Below, piece by piece: positions 8,860-16,856 of a stretch of DNA of 64,000 bases. The first letter of the stretch is position 1. The number at the start of each line of letters is the position of its first letter. The notes under the pieces are model-generated. The model did not search any database. It saw only the letters and a list, made by a program, of their open reading frames with translations, and was not told the origin of the DNA. A program made the position numbers and the translations under genes. Location: assembly GCF_025263565.1 (NCBI RefSeq), contig NZ_CP079865.1, forward strand, positions 1,426,001 to 1,490,000, in the 5' to 3' direction. This DNA is from Mycobacterium sp. SMC-8 (GTDB taxonomy: Bacteria > Actinomycetota > Actinomycetes > Mycobacteriales > Mycobacteriaceae).

Positions 8860-9867
8860 ATGGCAGACCCCACGGAAGAGCAGGAACCTCGCGGCGACCA
8901 GTCAGATGATCGCCATCCCGTCGTCATCTTCGCTCCGCTCCCCGTTCTCACGGTGACGGTCGAGGACCGTTCGGGCGAAGCCGACATCCACGTCCATGCC
9001 GGAGGACAGGGTGTCTGGCAGTCGCGCATGATGTCGTCGCTCGGTGTGCCGGTCGTGTTGTGTTCGGCGCTCGGCGGGGAGACGGGTGATGTCCTCGGGC
9101 ACTTGCTGCCCATCTGCGACGTCACCCTGCGCGTGGTGCCGGTCAGCGCACGAAACGGCTCGTACGTACATGACCGTCGCTCGGGCAAGCGCGAAGTCGT
9201 CGCGGAGGCCTCGGGCACTCCGCTGGACCGCCACGAACTCGACTCGCTCTACGAGCTCACTCTCACCGAGGGACTCACCCACGGCCGGGTCCTGCTGTCC
9301 GGGCCGCAGGAGAAGGACGTGGTGCCCGCCGACCTCTACCGGCGACTGTCCACCGATCTGGGCGCCAACGGCTGCAAGGTGGCCGCAGACCTCTCCGGCG
9401 ACCGGCTCGAAGCGGTGCTCGCCGGCAAGCCGGACCTGATCAAGGTCAGCCACGAAGAGCTCCTCGACGACGGGCGGGCGAAGTCCGACGACGCGCAGGA
9501 TCTGGTCGCGGCCATGCACTCCATGCGAGACGAGGGTGCGGGCACGATCGTGGTGTCGCGGGCGGGTTCAGCGCCGGCCCTCGCCCTGCTCGACGACCGG
9601 GAGTCCGGCCGCGGCGGAACGCGCGGCGGCGACGTCGTCGAGATCTGCATGCCGGCGTTGGAGCCGGCGGATTCGGCGGGCGCCGGGGACTCCATGACCG
9701 CGGGCATCGTCGCCGCGCTGGCGAGCGGTCGCCCGCTGCCCCGGGCGTTGCAGATCGGCGCGGCCTGCGGAGCGCTCAACGTGGTGCGGCACGGGCTGGG
9801 TACCGGCGGTGCCCGGGCCGTCGAGACACTCGCCGAACGGGTGGAGCTGCGCCCATGGACGAAGTGA
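8860..9867 (+). CDS. PfkB-family sugar kinase (1-phosphofructokinase-like)
   Basis: Ribokinase/PfkB kinase, 335 aa from the ATG at 8860; a start at 8806 is also open. The N-terminal half has the substrate-lid glycine pattern VHAGGQGVWQSRMMSSLG, and the C-terminal half the anion-hole and catalytic Asp motif DSAGAGDSMTAG. An unusual Asp/Glu-rich leader precedes the fold. The family phosphorylates hexose phosphates, ribose or nucleosides; the substrate cannot be read from sequence. SurE follows after 25 bp, so the pair is probably cotranscribed. Confidence 0.8.
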   Translation: MADPTEEQEPRGDQSDDRHPVVIFAPLPVLTVTVEDRSGEADIHVHAGGQGVWQSRMMSSLGVPVVLCSALGGETGDVLGHLLPICDVTLRVVPVSARNGSYVHDRRSGKREVVAEASGTPLDRHELDSLYELTLTEGLTHGRVLLSGPQEKDVVPADLYRRLSTDLGANGCKVAADLSGDRLEAVLAGKPDLIKVSHEELLDDGRAKSDDAQDLVAAMHSMRDEGAGTIVVSRAGSAPALALLDDRESGRGGTRGGDVVEICMPALEPADSAGAGDSMTAGIVAALASGRPLPRALQIGAACGALNVVRHGLGTGGARAVETLAERVELRPWTK

Positions 9868-9892
9868 CCGTCCCGATTCAGGAGGTTGGCTC

Positions 9893-10678
9893 GTGCCCCT
9901 CGCATTCGTGACCAACGACGACGGGATCGACTCCGCAGGCTTGCACGCCCTGACGTTCGCAGCGCTGGACGCCGGGTTGGACGTCATCGTGGCCGCGCCG
10001 GCCGAGCAGGCCAGCGGCGCGAGCGCCGCGCTCAGCGCCGTCCGCCGCGACGGTCGCACGGTCGTTGAGCCCCGGGAATTGCCCGGCCTCGACGTGCAGG
10101 CGTGGGCGGTGCATGCCCAACCGGGACACATCGTCGCCGCCGCCCTGAACGGCTGGTTCGATCCGCGTCCGGATCTCGTGCTGTCCGGAATCAACCACGG
10201 CGCCAACGTCGGCCGGGCCGTCTTGCACTCCGGCACCGTCGGCGCGGCACTCACCGCCAAGATCAGCGACACCCGCGCCCTGGCGGTCTCGCTGGACGTC
10301 GCCTTGAATCCCACCGGCGAGCGGCACTGGAGAACGGCGGCCGGACTGCTCGCACCGGTGCTGGATTTGCTGTTCGACACACCCGAGGGCACCGTGCTGT
10401 CCCTCAACGTCCCCGATCGGCCCGCGGCGGAGGTGGGTCCGATCCGCCACGCGCGGCTGGCCCGGGGCGGGGCGGTGCAGACCCGGGTCGAGGAGGTGCG
10501 CGACGGCGGCGTGCGCTTGAGTGAGGTGGAGGTGTCCGACGAGCCGGAAGAGGGCACCGACAGCGCACTGCTCGACGCAGGGCACCCGACACTGACCGAG
10601 CTGCGGTCGGTCGAGGCGGATGAGGGCGGGATCGTCGCCACATGGTTGGCGGCACAGCCCGGTCAAGATCGCGGATAG
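9893..10678 (+). CDS. surE: 5'-nucleotidase SurE
   Basis: Metal-dependent nucleoside monophosphatase, 261 aa. The diagnostic N-terminal metal site FVTNDDGIDSAG is followed by the pterin-binding-like SGINHGANVG and HSGTVGAALTA motifs. The GTG start at 9893 is chosen for its ribosome binding site GGAGG at 9881-9885. SurE removes phosphate from nucleotides, often in stationary phase or stress. It lies directly behind a PfkB-type kinase. Confidence 0.9.
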   Translation: MPLAFVTNDDGIDSAGLHALTFAALDAGLDVIVAAPAEQASGASAALSAVRRDGRTVVEPRELPGLDVQAWAVHAQPGHIVAAALNGWFDPRPDLVLSGINHGANVGRAVLHSGTVGAALTAKISDTRALAVSLDVALNPTGERHWRTAAGLLAPVLDLLFDTPEGTVLSLNVPDRPAAEVGPIRHARLARGGAVQTRVEEVRDGGVRLSEVEVSDEPEEGTDSALLDAGHPTLTELRSVEADEGGIVATWLAAQPGQDRG

Positions 10679-10747
10679 GGGTCGGCCGATCACCGGCCCG
10701 CGGCGTGGCAACACAGTTCACAGCTGTCACATTGTTAACCTCCCCCG

Positions 10748-11557
10748 GTGCGTGAGACGCCGGGAACCAGCAGCGGACAGCGCCCGCGTCCGGTGACCCG
10801 CCGCGACGCGCTGCGCTACGCCGCCGCAGCGTCCGCGTTGGCCGGGCTCGGTGCCGCGTCGGCAGCCGCCGGCATGCCTGCCGCGTCGGCCGCCGCTCCG
10901 ACCCTGATCGACTACGCGATGCGCCAGATCCCGGCCCAAGACATCCGGGCCGCCGGCCACGCCGGGGTCATCAACTACGTGTCCACGTCCCGGCCCGGCT
11001 CCAACTTCGGCGCCAAGCCGATCACCCTGCCCTACGCCAAGTCTCTGACCGCCGCCGGTCTGGTCATCGTCAGCAACTACCAGTACGGAAAGCCGGGTGG
11101 GACAGCCCCTTCGGATTTCACGCGCGGATACGCCGGCGGCGTCGCCGACGCACGCACCGCCTGGCAGCTGCACACCGCGGCAGGCGGCGGGCGGAGCGCG
11201 CCGATCTACTTCAGCGTCGACGATGACATCGACCGCCACGCGTGGGACACCCTCGCACTGCCGTGGTTCCGCGGGATCAACTCGGTGCTCGGCGTGCAGC
11301 GCACCGGCGTGTACGGCGGGATCAACACCTGCCAGTGGGCCGCATCCGACGGTGTCATCGGGCGGTCAGGCACGCCGGGTCGCGTGTGGGCGTGGCAGAC
11401 CCGGTCCTGGTCGCGCGGTCAGATCTACCCCGCCGCGGTTCTCTATCAGCGGATCATCGACACCGCCTCGAATCCCGGCCCGGTAGTCGGCGGCATCCGC
11501 GTCGATGTCAACGACGTGCTGGCCCAGGACTGCGGCCAGTGGAATCTTCATCCGTAG
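10748..11557 (+). CDS. Tat-exported DUF1906 glycoside-hydrolase-like protein (Rv2525c-like)
   Basis: 269 aa protein with a twin-arginine signal (PVTRRDALRYAAAASALAGL) and an Ala-rich cleavage region ending near ASAAAP. The rest is a DUF1906/Rv2525c-like TIM-barrel: INYVSTSRPGSNF, VIVSNYQYG, the acidic FSVDDDID strand end, TGVYGG, and AWQTRSWSRG, ending DVNDVLAQDCGQWNLHP. The M. tuberculosis relative Rv2525c is a Tat substrate linked to the cell wall; a glycan substrate is presumed. It has a GTG start, and no obvious operon partner lies downstream because the next gene converges on it. Confidence 0.8.
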   Translation: MRETPGTSSGQRPRPVTRRDALRYAAAASALAGLGAASAAAGMPAASAAAPTLIDYAMRQIPAQDIRAAGHAGVINYVSTSRPGSNFGAKPITLPYAKSLTAAGLVIVSNYQYGKPGGTAPSDFTRGYAGGVADARTAWQLHTAAGGGRSAPIYFSVDDDIDRHAWDTLALPWFRGINSVLGVQRTGVYGGINTCQWAASDGVIGRSGTPGRVWAWQTRSWSRGQIYPAAVLYQRIIDTASNPGPVVGGIRVDVNDVLAQDCGQWNLHP

Positions 11558-11577
11558 CAAAGCGTCTCGCTCGTCGC

Positions 11578-12702
11578 TCAGCGGCGTGGTGTCGTCGTGA
11601 CGTGCACGTGGTCGTAATGCCCGTAACCGGATCCCCGCGGACCGCCCGGCGTGTAGTACGTGCCGCGCCAGATCACGTCCTGTAACCCGAAGCGTGCCGC
11701 GTTGGCCATCATGAAGGCGAGGATCTCGTTTCCGAGCGCGATGCCCTCGGGGCTGTCGTGGTTGGGAATCATGATGTCGATCGCCAGTCCGCTCGGATGC
11801 CACGGCTTCGAGTCCGGCCGCACTCCGTCGATGTCGGCGATCTGGGGAAACCGTGCGCTGACGGCGCGGGCAGCCAGAATGGTGTTGGGCTGGAGCCCGG
11901 CCTCCGACGCGACACCGACCGGCAACGCTTCCGGGAGGTCCGGGACCGCCGCGGGCGGTGGAGCGACGTCGCCGGGGGGGACGCCGGGAATCGCGGCCAG
12001 CGGCGGGTCTGCCGGACCGGACGCATTCGGGGCCGGAGGCAGCACTGCCGCGGCATTGTCGATCACCGCCTGCTGGCGCGGTGTCAGCGCCGCGTACTGC
12101 GCCTCCGCGGCAAGTATCTGACGTTGCAGGTCAGCCCACTTGGTTTCGAGGTCCGCGCGCACCGCAGCGGACTGCTCGGCCGCGGCGCGAGCTTCGGCGG
12201 CCGAGCGGTCCGAGGCCTGGGCAGCGGCGGCCGCGCGCTCACGTGCGGTCTTGAAGGCCGTCATCTGAGCGGCCATCTCGGCGGCCACCGCACGCTCCAC
12301 CGCCAGCTCGTCGATGAGCTGCTTCGGGGAGGACGCGCCGAGCACGGCCGACACCTGGCCGGTGCGACCACCCATATAGGTCATCGCCGCGACCCGATTC
12401 ACCGCGGCCTGATAGGGCGCCAGCTTCGCGTTCGCGGCGTCCAGCGCTTCCAGATCGCCGCGGTGCCGCTCTTCGGCCGCGGTCTGGTCCGCCTGTTTGG
12501 CGTCTGCGTCGTGTTGCGCCGCGGTGACCGCCTCGCGGCTCTGCACCGCCTGACGCGACAATTCGTTGAGCCGGGACAGCGCGTCTGACGCCGGGTCGGC
12601 CGCCACGGCGCCGATCGACACCGCAAGCGCCAGGACCGTCGCCGCGGCACCGTAGGCCGTCCGCCGAACCCAAAGGCGCGCCGCGGTGATTCGGATGATC
12701 AC
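11578..12702 (-). CDS. Secreted coiled-coil protein with M15-like C-terminal domain
   Basis: 374 aa. The GTG at 12702 is preceded by AGAAGG and gives a signal peptide (residues 1-35, cleaved near GAVAADP). Residues about 35-220 are an Ala/Glu/Arg coiled coil, with a Tyr-x-Gly hinge MTYMGGRTGQ as in NlpC/Rip-type cell-wall hydrolase partners. A Pro-rich linker leads to a C-terminal domain with HPSGLAIDIMIP and HYDHVHV, the zinc-ligand pattern of M15-type peptidases (H...D and H-x-D-H-x-H). A cell-wall amidase or peptidase role, or an autoinhibited regulator of one, is inferred. Confidence 0.75.
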   Translation of the reverse strand: MIIRITAARLWVRRTAYGAAATVLALAVSIGAVAADPASDALSRLNELSRQAVQSREAVTAAQHDADAKQADQTAAEERHRGDLEALDAANAKLAPYQAAVNRVAAMTYMGGRTGQVSAVLGASSPKQLIDELAVERAVAAEMAAQMTAFKTARERAAAAAQASDRSAAEARAAAEQSAAVRADLETKWADLQRQILAAEAQYAALTPRQQAVIDNAAAVLPPAPNASGPADPPLAAIPGVPPGDVAPPPAAVPDLPEALPVGVASEAGLQPNTILAARAVSARFPQIADIDGVRPDSKPWHPSGLAIDIMIPNHDSPEGIALGNEILAFMMANAARFGLQDVIWRGTYYTPGGPRGSGYGHYDHVHVTTTPRR

Positions 12703-12973
12703 GATCCTTCTCTGCAGAGACCGGTGCCGGTCCGGCTGTCGAGTCTTGGTGAGGGTACGAACTGGCACCGACGATGTCCACCCAGCTAACTTGCACCCCG
12801 TCCCGCTGTCCGCAGCAGCCTCGGCCCTCACCGTCGCTGCCGGTGGGAATGCCGCGGGCCGGGTTTCGGTTACACGCCGAATCTCGACTTTCCTCCTAGG
12901 ATGGACATGTCCCACAGGGTGGCGGATCGCGCTGGCCGGAGATACCACGCAGTCAACAACTAAAGGACCGAAC
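12703..12973. other. Divergent intergenic region
   Basis: 271 bp between the start of the minus-strand M15-like gene and the plus-strand lipoprotein. No convincing coding frame is seen. It should hold both promoters; an AAAGGA ribosome binding site for the lipoprotein lies at its right end. Confidence 0.5.
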
Positions 12974-13245
12974 ATGGCATTGAATCGTCTGGGTCGTCGT
13001 ATCTCGGCAGCGGTGGGCGGTGCTGCCGTTCTCGCGATGATCGGCCTCACCGCGTCGTGCGGCACGGAGAGCGAGGCCCCGAAGAGCCGACCACCACGAC
13101 CACGACCACCACGACCACCACGCCGCCGCCGCCGCTGACCCCGACCGAGAAGGCCCCCGACCCCGGCAACCCGAACATCTTCACTCCTCCGGTCAGGGCG
13201 CCGCAGCCGACCCTCAACCCGGGCCGCGACGACTACGGGAACTGA
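12974..13245 (+). pseudogene. Small Thr-rich lipoprotein with a one-base frameshift
   Basis: The start is convincing: AAAGGA spacing, then a signal peptide with lipobox LTASC and GTESEAPKS. In that frame the sequence turns into an Arg/Pro run (RPPRPRPPRPPRRRRR) and stops at 13138. In the frame that is one base behind, the same DNA reads a natural TTTTTTTTTTT-PPPP linker, then TPTEKAPDPGNP and APQPTLNPGRDDYGN to a stop at 13245. Restoring one base near 13085-13092 would give a lipoprotein of about 90 aa with a Thr/Pro stalk. Either the strain's gene is broken or the assembly lost one base. Confidence 0.65.
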
Positions 13246-13252
13246 GCGAGCC

Positions 13253-13275
13253 GTGCCCGGACACTGTCCGGGCAC
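13253..13275 (+). terminator. Perfect hairpin after the lipoprotein
   Basis: Two perfect 11-base arms, GTGCCCGGACA and TGTCCGGGCAC, separated by one base and lying 8 bp after the lipoprotein stop. It has no T-run, as is common for mycobacterial terminators. It separates the lipoprotein from the S53 operon. Confidence 0.6.
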
Positions 13276-13297
13276 GCGCTGAGTTCGGGTCCGAGTC

Positions 13298-14902
13298 ATG
13301 ACCACGGCGACCGTTCGATGGTTGGCCGCGTTGCTTCTCTTCGGAGCAGTGCTGGCGGCGCTTGACCTATCCGCCGCCGAGCGTCCCTCCGAGGACAACC
13401 TCATCGCGGGGCCTAACGCCTCACTGCTCGGTGCGTCCACCGACCTCGGGCCGGCGCGCGAGCAGAGCATCGAGTTCACCGCCAGCCTCACCGACCCGTC
13501 TCAACCCACCGGGCTGATCGAGTGGGCCCGGGACCGGTCACTGTCGGTGCGATGGCGGCCAGGTGACGACTGGGTGATCGTCGAGGGCTCACCCGATGCG
13601 GTCGGGCGGGCGTTCGATGTCTCGGTGCGTGACTACCGGGGTCGGACAGGGCGACTCTTCTATGCGTCACCGCATCAGCCGGCGGTGCCCGAGCACCTGC
13701 GCGGCGAGGTGTCGGAAATGGGCCGGATCCTCGGTTACCTCCCGCACCGCATCTCGCGACCCGACCACATCCCGCTCGATGTTCCCGATCGGGGCCTGGC
13801 TCCCGACGCCCTGCTGAACACCTACAACGCCGACGATCTGAACCGGGCCGGATTCACCGGTAAGGGCACCACCATCGTGGTCTTCGCCTTCGACGGGTTC
13901 CATCAGTCCGACCTCGACACGTTCGCCACCATGTTCGGCTTGCCGCAGTTCACGCCGGAAGTCGTCGGCGGATCCCCCGGCGAGCCGCGAGGCGAGCTGT
14001 CGATGGATCTTCAAGTGGCACATGCCATTGCACCCGACGCCCGCAAGGTCGTGGTGAACGCCCGCCCGACCGTCGAGGGCGACGGCGGATATCGCAAGAT
14101 CGGCGAGATGCTAGAGGACACCGACCGCCGGTTCCCGGGGGCGGTGTGGAGCTTCTCGATCGGCTGGGGCTGCGACAAGCTCATCACCGCCGCCGACCTG
14201 GCCCCGGTGCGGTCGGCGCTGCGCATCGCCCAGTCGCACGGCACCACCGCGTTCAACGCCAGCGGTGACCTGGCCGGCATGGAATGCCGTGGCGGACAAG
14301 ACTGGTCGTCACCGCCGAGCGAACAGGACATCGGCCTCGACTCGATCGCGTCGCTGCCCGAGATGACCAGTGTCGGAGGCACCACCCTGTCCACTGACGC
14401 GGACGGGACCTGGGTGTCCGAGCAGACCTGGTTCGACGTGCCGCTGTCCCAGGGCACCGGTGGCGGCGTCTCGGCGCTGTTCGACATGCCGCCCTGGCAG
14501 CGTGCGGCCGCGGGCGCGGTACCGGCCGACCGCCGCAGCGGCAAGCGCATGACCCCGGACATCGCTGCCGTCGCCGACCCGTTCACCGGCGTGAGGATCG
14601 TGCTCAACGATCAGGTGCTCGTCGGCGGCGGCACCTCACAGTCCGCGCCGATCTGGGCCGGTTTGACCGCCGTCATGAATCAGTATCTGACCGAACACGA
14701 CGGCTCCCTCATCGGTGACATCAATCCGCTGCTGTACCGCGTCGCCGAGGGCGCTCCACGCCCCGCCTACCGGGACATCACGTTGGGAGGCAACGCCGTC
14801 GACAACGCCGGTCCCGGTTACGACCTGGTCACCGGGCTCGGCACCCCGGATATCGACAACCTGGTGCGCAACCTCCAGATCGCCCAAAAGGTGCAGGCCT
14901 GA
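13298..14902 (+). CDS. Sedolisin (S53) family serine-carboxyl protease
   Basis: 534 aa exported protease. An N-terminal signal segment (residues 5-27) is followed by a pro-kumamolisin activation domain (about 45-165) and the S53 catalytic domain. The catalytic Glu/Asp pair is in GELSMDLQ (about E233 and D237), the Ser is in GGGTSQSAPIWAG (about S447), and the oxyanion region is ASGDLAG. The C-terminal calcium-binding motifs YRDITLGG and GYDLVTGLGTPD are intact. Sedolisins act outside the cell at acid pH. The gene is the first of three with overlapping stop and start codons, so it is probably coexpressed with the membrane protein and small protein that follow. Confidence 0.9.
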   Translation: MTTATVRWLAALLLFGAVLAALDLSAAERPSEDNLIAGPNASLLGASTDLGPAREQSIEFTASLTDPSQPTGLIEWARDRSLSVRWRPGDDWVIVEGSPDAVGRAFDVSVRDYRGRTGRLFYASPHQPAVPEHLRGEVSEMGRILGYLPHRISRPDHIPLDVPDRGLAPDALLNTYNADDLNRAGFTGKGTTIVVFAFDGFHQSDLDTFATMFGLPQFTPEVVGGSPGEPRGELSMDLQVAHAIAPDARKVVVNARPTVEGDGGYRKIGEMLEDTDRRFPGAVWSFSIGWGCDKLITAADLAPVRSALRIAQSHGTTAFNASGDLAGMECRGGQDWSSPPSEQDIGLDSIASLPEMTSVGGTTLSTDADGTWVSEQTWFDVPLSQGTGGGVSALFDMPPWQRAAAGAVPADRRSGKRMTPDIAAVADPFTGVRIVLNDQVLVGGGTSQSAPIWAGLTAVMNQYLTEHDGSLIGDINPLLYRVAEGAPRPAYRDITLGGNAVDNAGPGYDLVTGLGTPDIDNLVRNLQIAQKVQA

Positions 14903-16308
14903 TGAGCGCGCCTTCGGCGATGGTGGAGTGTCCGGTCTGCCAGATGGACGTTCCCGCAGGCGAATACTGCGGACTGTGCGGTGTGCCGCTGGCCGAACAC
15001 CACAAAGGCGACGGTCCCCGCTGGCTGCGTGCACGCGCGTTCAGTGCCGCCCCCGGACAGCGGCTGTTCACGCCGGCGCTGACCAGTTCGCTGTTCCCGC
15101 ACCTGACACCGCGGTCGCGCACGGTGTTTCTGATGGGTCTCGGCCTGCTCGCCGCCGCACTCGCCGTCGCCACGCTTCTACGGATGCCTGCCGCACTCAC
15201 CGCGATCGCCTCACTCGGTCTTCCGCTGCTGTTTGTCCTCTATCTCCGGGAATCCGATGTGTTCCGGGATCTTCCGCGCAGCCCACTGGTACTGACGGCG
15301 GTCCTGGGAGTCATCTTCGGCGTCGGGTGGGCATTGTTGACGGGCGCGGCGGTCGCCCGCGCCTATGGTGTCCCGCTCGGCGCGGGCATCGCCGGGACGC
15401 GAATCCTGCGCGACGGAATCGGGGTGCCGCTGGGCAGCATGCTGCTCATGCTGTTCCCGGCCCTGCTGACCCGCTGGTCGTGGCGCGGCCGCCGAGCAGC
15501 GTTGGACGGCTACGTGATCGGCGCGCTGGGCGCTCTGACGTTCACCGCCGCCGCCACCTTGACCCGGTTGGCGCCCCAGGTCACCACCGGAATGATCAAC
15601 CGCGTGCGGCCGCTGGACGGCCTGCTCGTCGAGGCCGGGATCCGCGGCATCGCGATGCCGCTGACCGCCGCGGCCGTCGGCGGCCTCGTCGGCACCGCAC
15701 TCTGGTTCACCCGGCCGCCGACCAAGGCCCACCAGCACCGAGGCTTCGTGCGCACGACCCTGATCCTGATCGCGGTCGTGGTGGTCGTCATCTATGCCCT
15801 GCTGGGGATGGCCGACGTGGCCCGGCTTCCCCAATTGGCGCAACTGGCAGTGCATTTGATGCTGGCGGCGATGGCGTTGTTCGCACTGCGGATCGGATTG
15901 CATCTGGCGCTGCTGCACGAGGCGCACGACGAATCCGACGTCGACGAGCCCATTCTGTGCGTCGAGTGCAACCATGTGGTGCCCGATGCGCCGTTCTGCG
16001 CCCGGTGCGGTGCTGCGATGCAGGCGTGCTCACAGCGGTCACGCCGGGCCCGCCGCGAGCATCGTCCCATCCGGCTGGCCGAGGACCCGGCGGCCGGAGA
16101 AATCGTCGTCGGATTGTTGCCCGGTTATTCGATCCAGTCCGGCACCTTCACGGCGGACCGGCCGTCGACGTCGTCGTTCCGCACCGTGGCGCTGGCGCTC
16201 GGAGTCTCCGTCGTGGTGCTGGCCGGTGGATTGGTCGGGCTGTCGGGCCTTCTTTCGAAACCCGCGCCAGGTATGTCTGTCCACCCGATTGCGGTAGTCC
16301 ACCGATGA
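14902..16308 (+). CDS. Polytopic membrane protein with two zinc ribbons
   Basis: 468 aa, start overlapping the protease stop by one base (TGATG). The N-terminal Cys knuckle CPVCQMDVPAGEYCGLCG and a second one near residue 352 (CVECNHVVPDAPFCARCG) bracket about eight hydrophobic segments. A further single transmembrane segment lies near the C-terminus (residues 430-452). The middle part shows no family motif I recognise. Zinc ribbons on both sides of a membrane core suggest a scaffold or sensor rather than a transporter; this is inference. The context points to a role in making, activating or anchoring the S53 protease. Confidence 0.7.
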   Translation: MSAPSAMVECPVCQMDVPAGEYCGLCGVPLAEHHKGDGPRWLRARAFSAAPGQRLFTPALTSSLFPHLTPRSRTVFLMGLGLLAAALAVATLLRMPAALTAIASLGLPLLFVLYLRESDVFRDLPRSPLVLTAVLGVIFGVGWALLTGAAVARAYGVPLGAGIAGTRILRDGIGVPLGSMLLMLFPALLTRWSWRGRRAALDGYVIGALGALTFTAAATLTRLAPQVTTGMINRVRPLDGLLVEAGIRGIAMPLTAAAVGGLVGTALWFTRPPTKAHQHRGFVRTTLILIAVVVVVIYALLGMADVARLPQLAQLAVHLMLAAMALFALRIGLHLALLHEAHDESDVDEPILCVECNHVVPDAPFCARCGAAMQACSQRSRRARREHRPIRLAEDPAAGEIVVGLLPGYSIQSGTFTADRPSTSSFRTVALALGVSVVVLAGGLVGLSGLLSKPAPGMSVHPIAVVHR

Positions 16309-16823
16309 ACCGGGCGGTAGAGATCAACCCGCGCTTCACCGCCGCGGACGGGGCGTTCTCGGTGTCGTATCCGTCCGAAGGATCCGCCTACCAGGTGACC
16401 ACGCACACCGACGGGGTGACCGCGGTGCTGCAAGCCGGTGACGGAGGCACGATGCGGTTGTTCAGCCTTCCCGCTGGTGGGCGCAGCGCGCAGGAGATCG
16501 CCGTCGAGTTGGTGAACAAGACCTTTCCGGACACCACGACCGCCTACGAGATCCCGAACACGATGGTCGGCTATCACCGTGGATTCGGGTTCACCGCCGA
16601 TTTCTGGCCCCAGGGTGCGATGAGCAGTTCGACCAGGATGCGCGTCATCGTGATGGTCGCGGTGAAGAACGATCTGGCGCTGATCGCGGGAGCGGTGGGT
16701 CCGTACCGCGCGTTCGGACCCGACTTCGGTTCCGGTAAACCCTCGGCGGCCAACCTCCAACTCGCGCTGGATATGGGCAAGTACGTCAACAGCTTCAGCT
16801 GGCGCGGCGACCCGTCCCGCTGA
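16305..16823 (+). CDS. Conserved-looking small protein of the S53 operon
   Basis: 172 aa, start overlapping the previous stop by 4 bp (ATGA). No signal peptide or membrane helix is visible. The sequence is mixed alpha/beta (FSVSYPSEGSAYQVT, AVKNDLALIAGAVG) and resembles small PsbP/Mog1-like or lipid-carrier-like folds in its rhythm, but no motif proves it. I do not recognise the family. Tight translational coupling implies that it acts with the zinc-ribbon membrane protein and the protease. Confidence 0.65.
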   Translation: MNRAVEINPRFTAADGAFSVSYPSEGSAYQVTTHTDGVTAVLQAGDGGTMRLFSLPAGGRSAQEIAVELVNKTFPDTTTAYEIPNTMVGYHRGFGFTADFWPQGAMSSSTRMRVIVMVAVKNDLALIAGAVGPYRAFGPDFGSGKPSAANLQLALDMGKYVNSFSWRGDPSR

Positions 16824-16856
16824 GTTCCCCCGGGGGCGCCGGCGACGTCCAGGCCT

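Noticed and set aside
11768..13491. Very long minus-strand frame extending the M15-like gene to about 637 codons
   Set aside because: The extra N-terminus covers the frameshifted lipoprotein and its terminator and is Arg-rich; the GTG at 12702 has a ribosome binding site and starts a signal peptide.
16827..16836. Short palindrome CCCCCGGGGG between convergent genes as a terminator
   Set aside because: Ten bases with no loop could arise by chance in DNA this rich in G and C.
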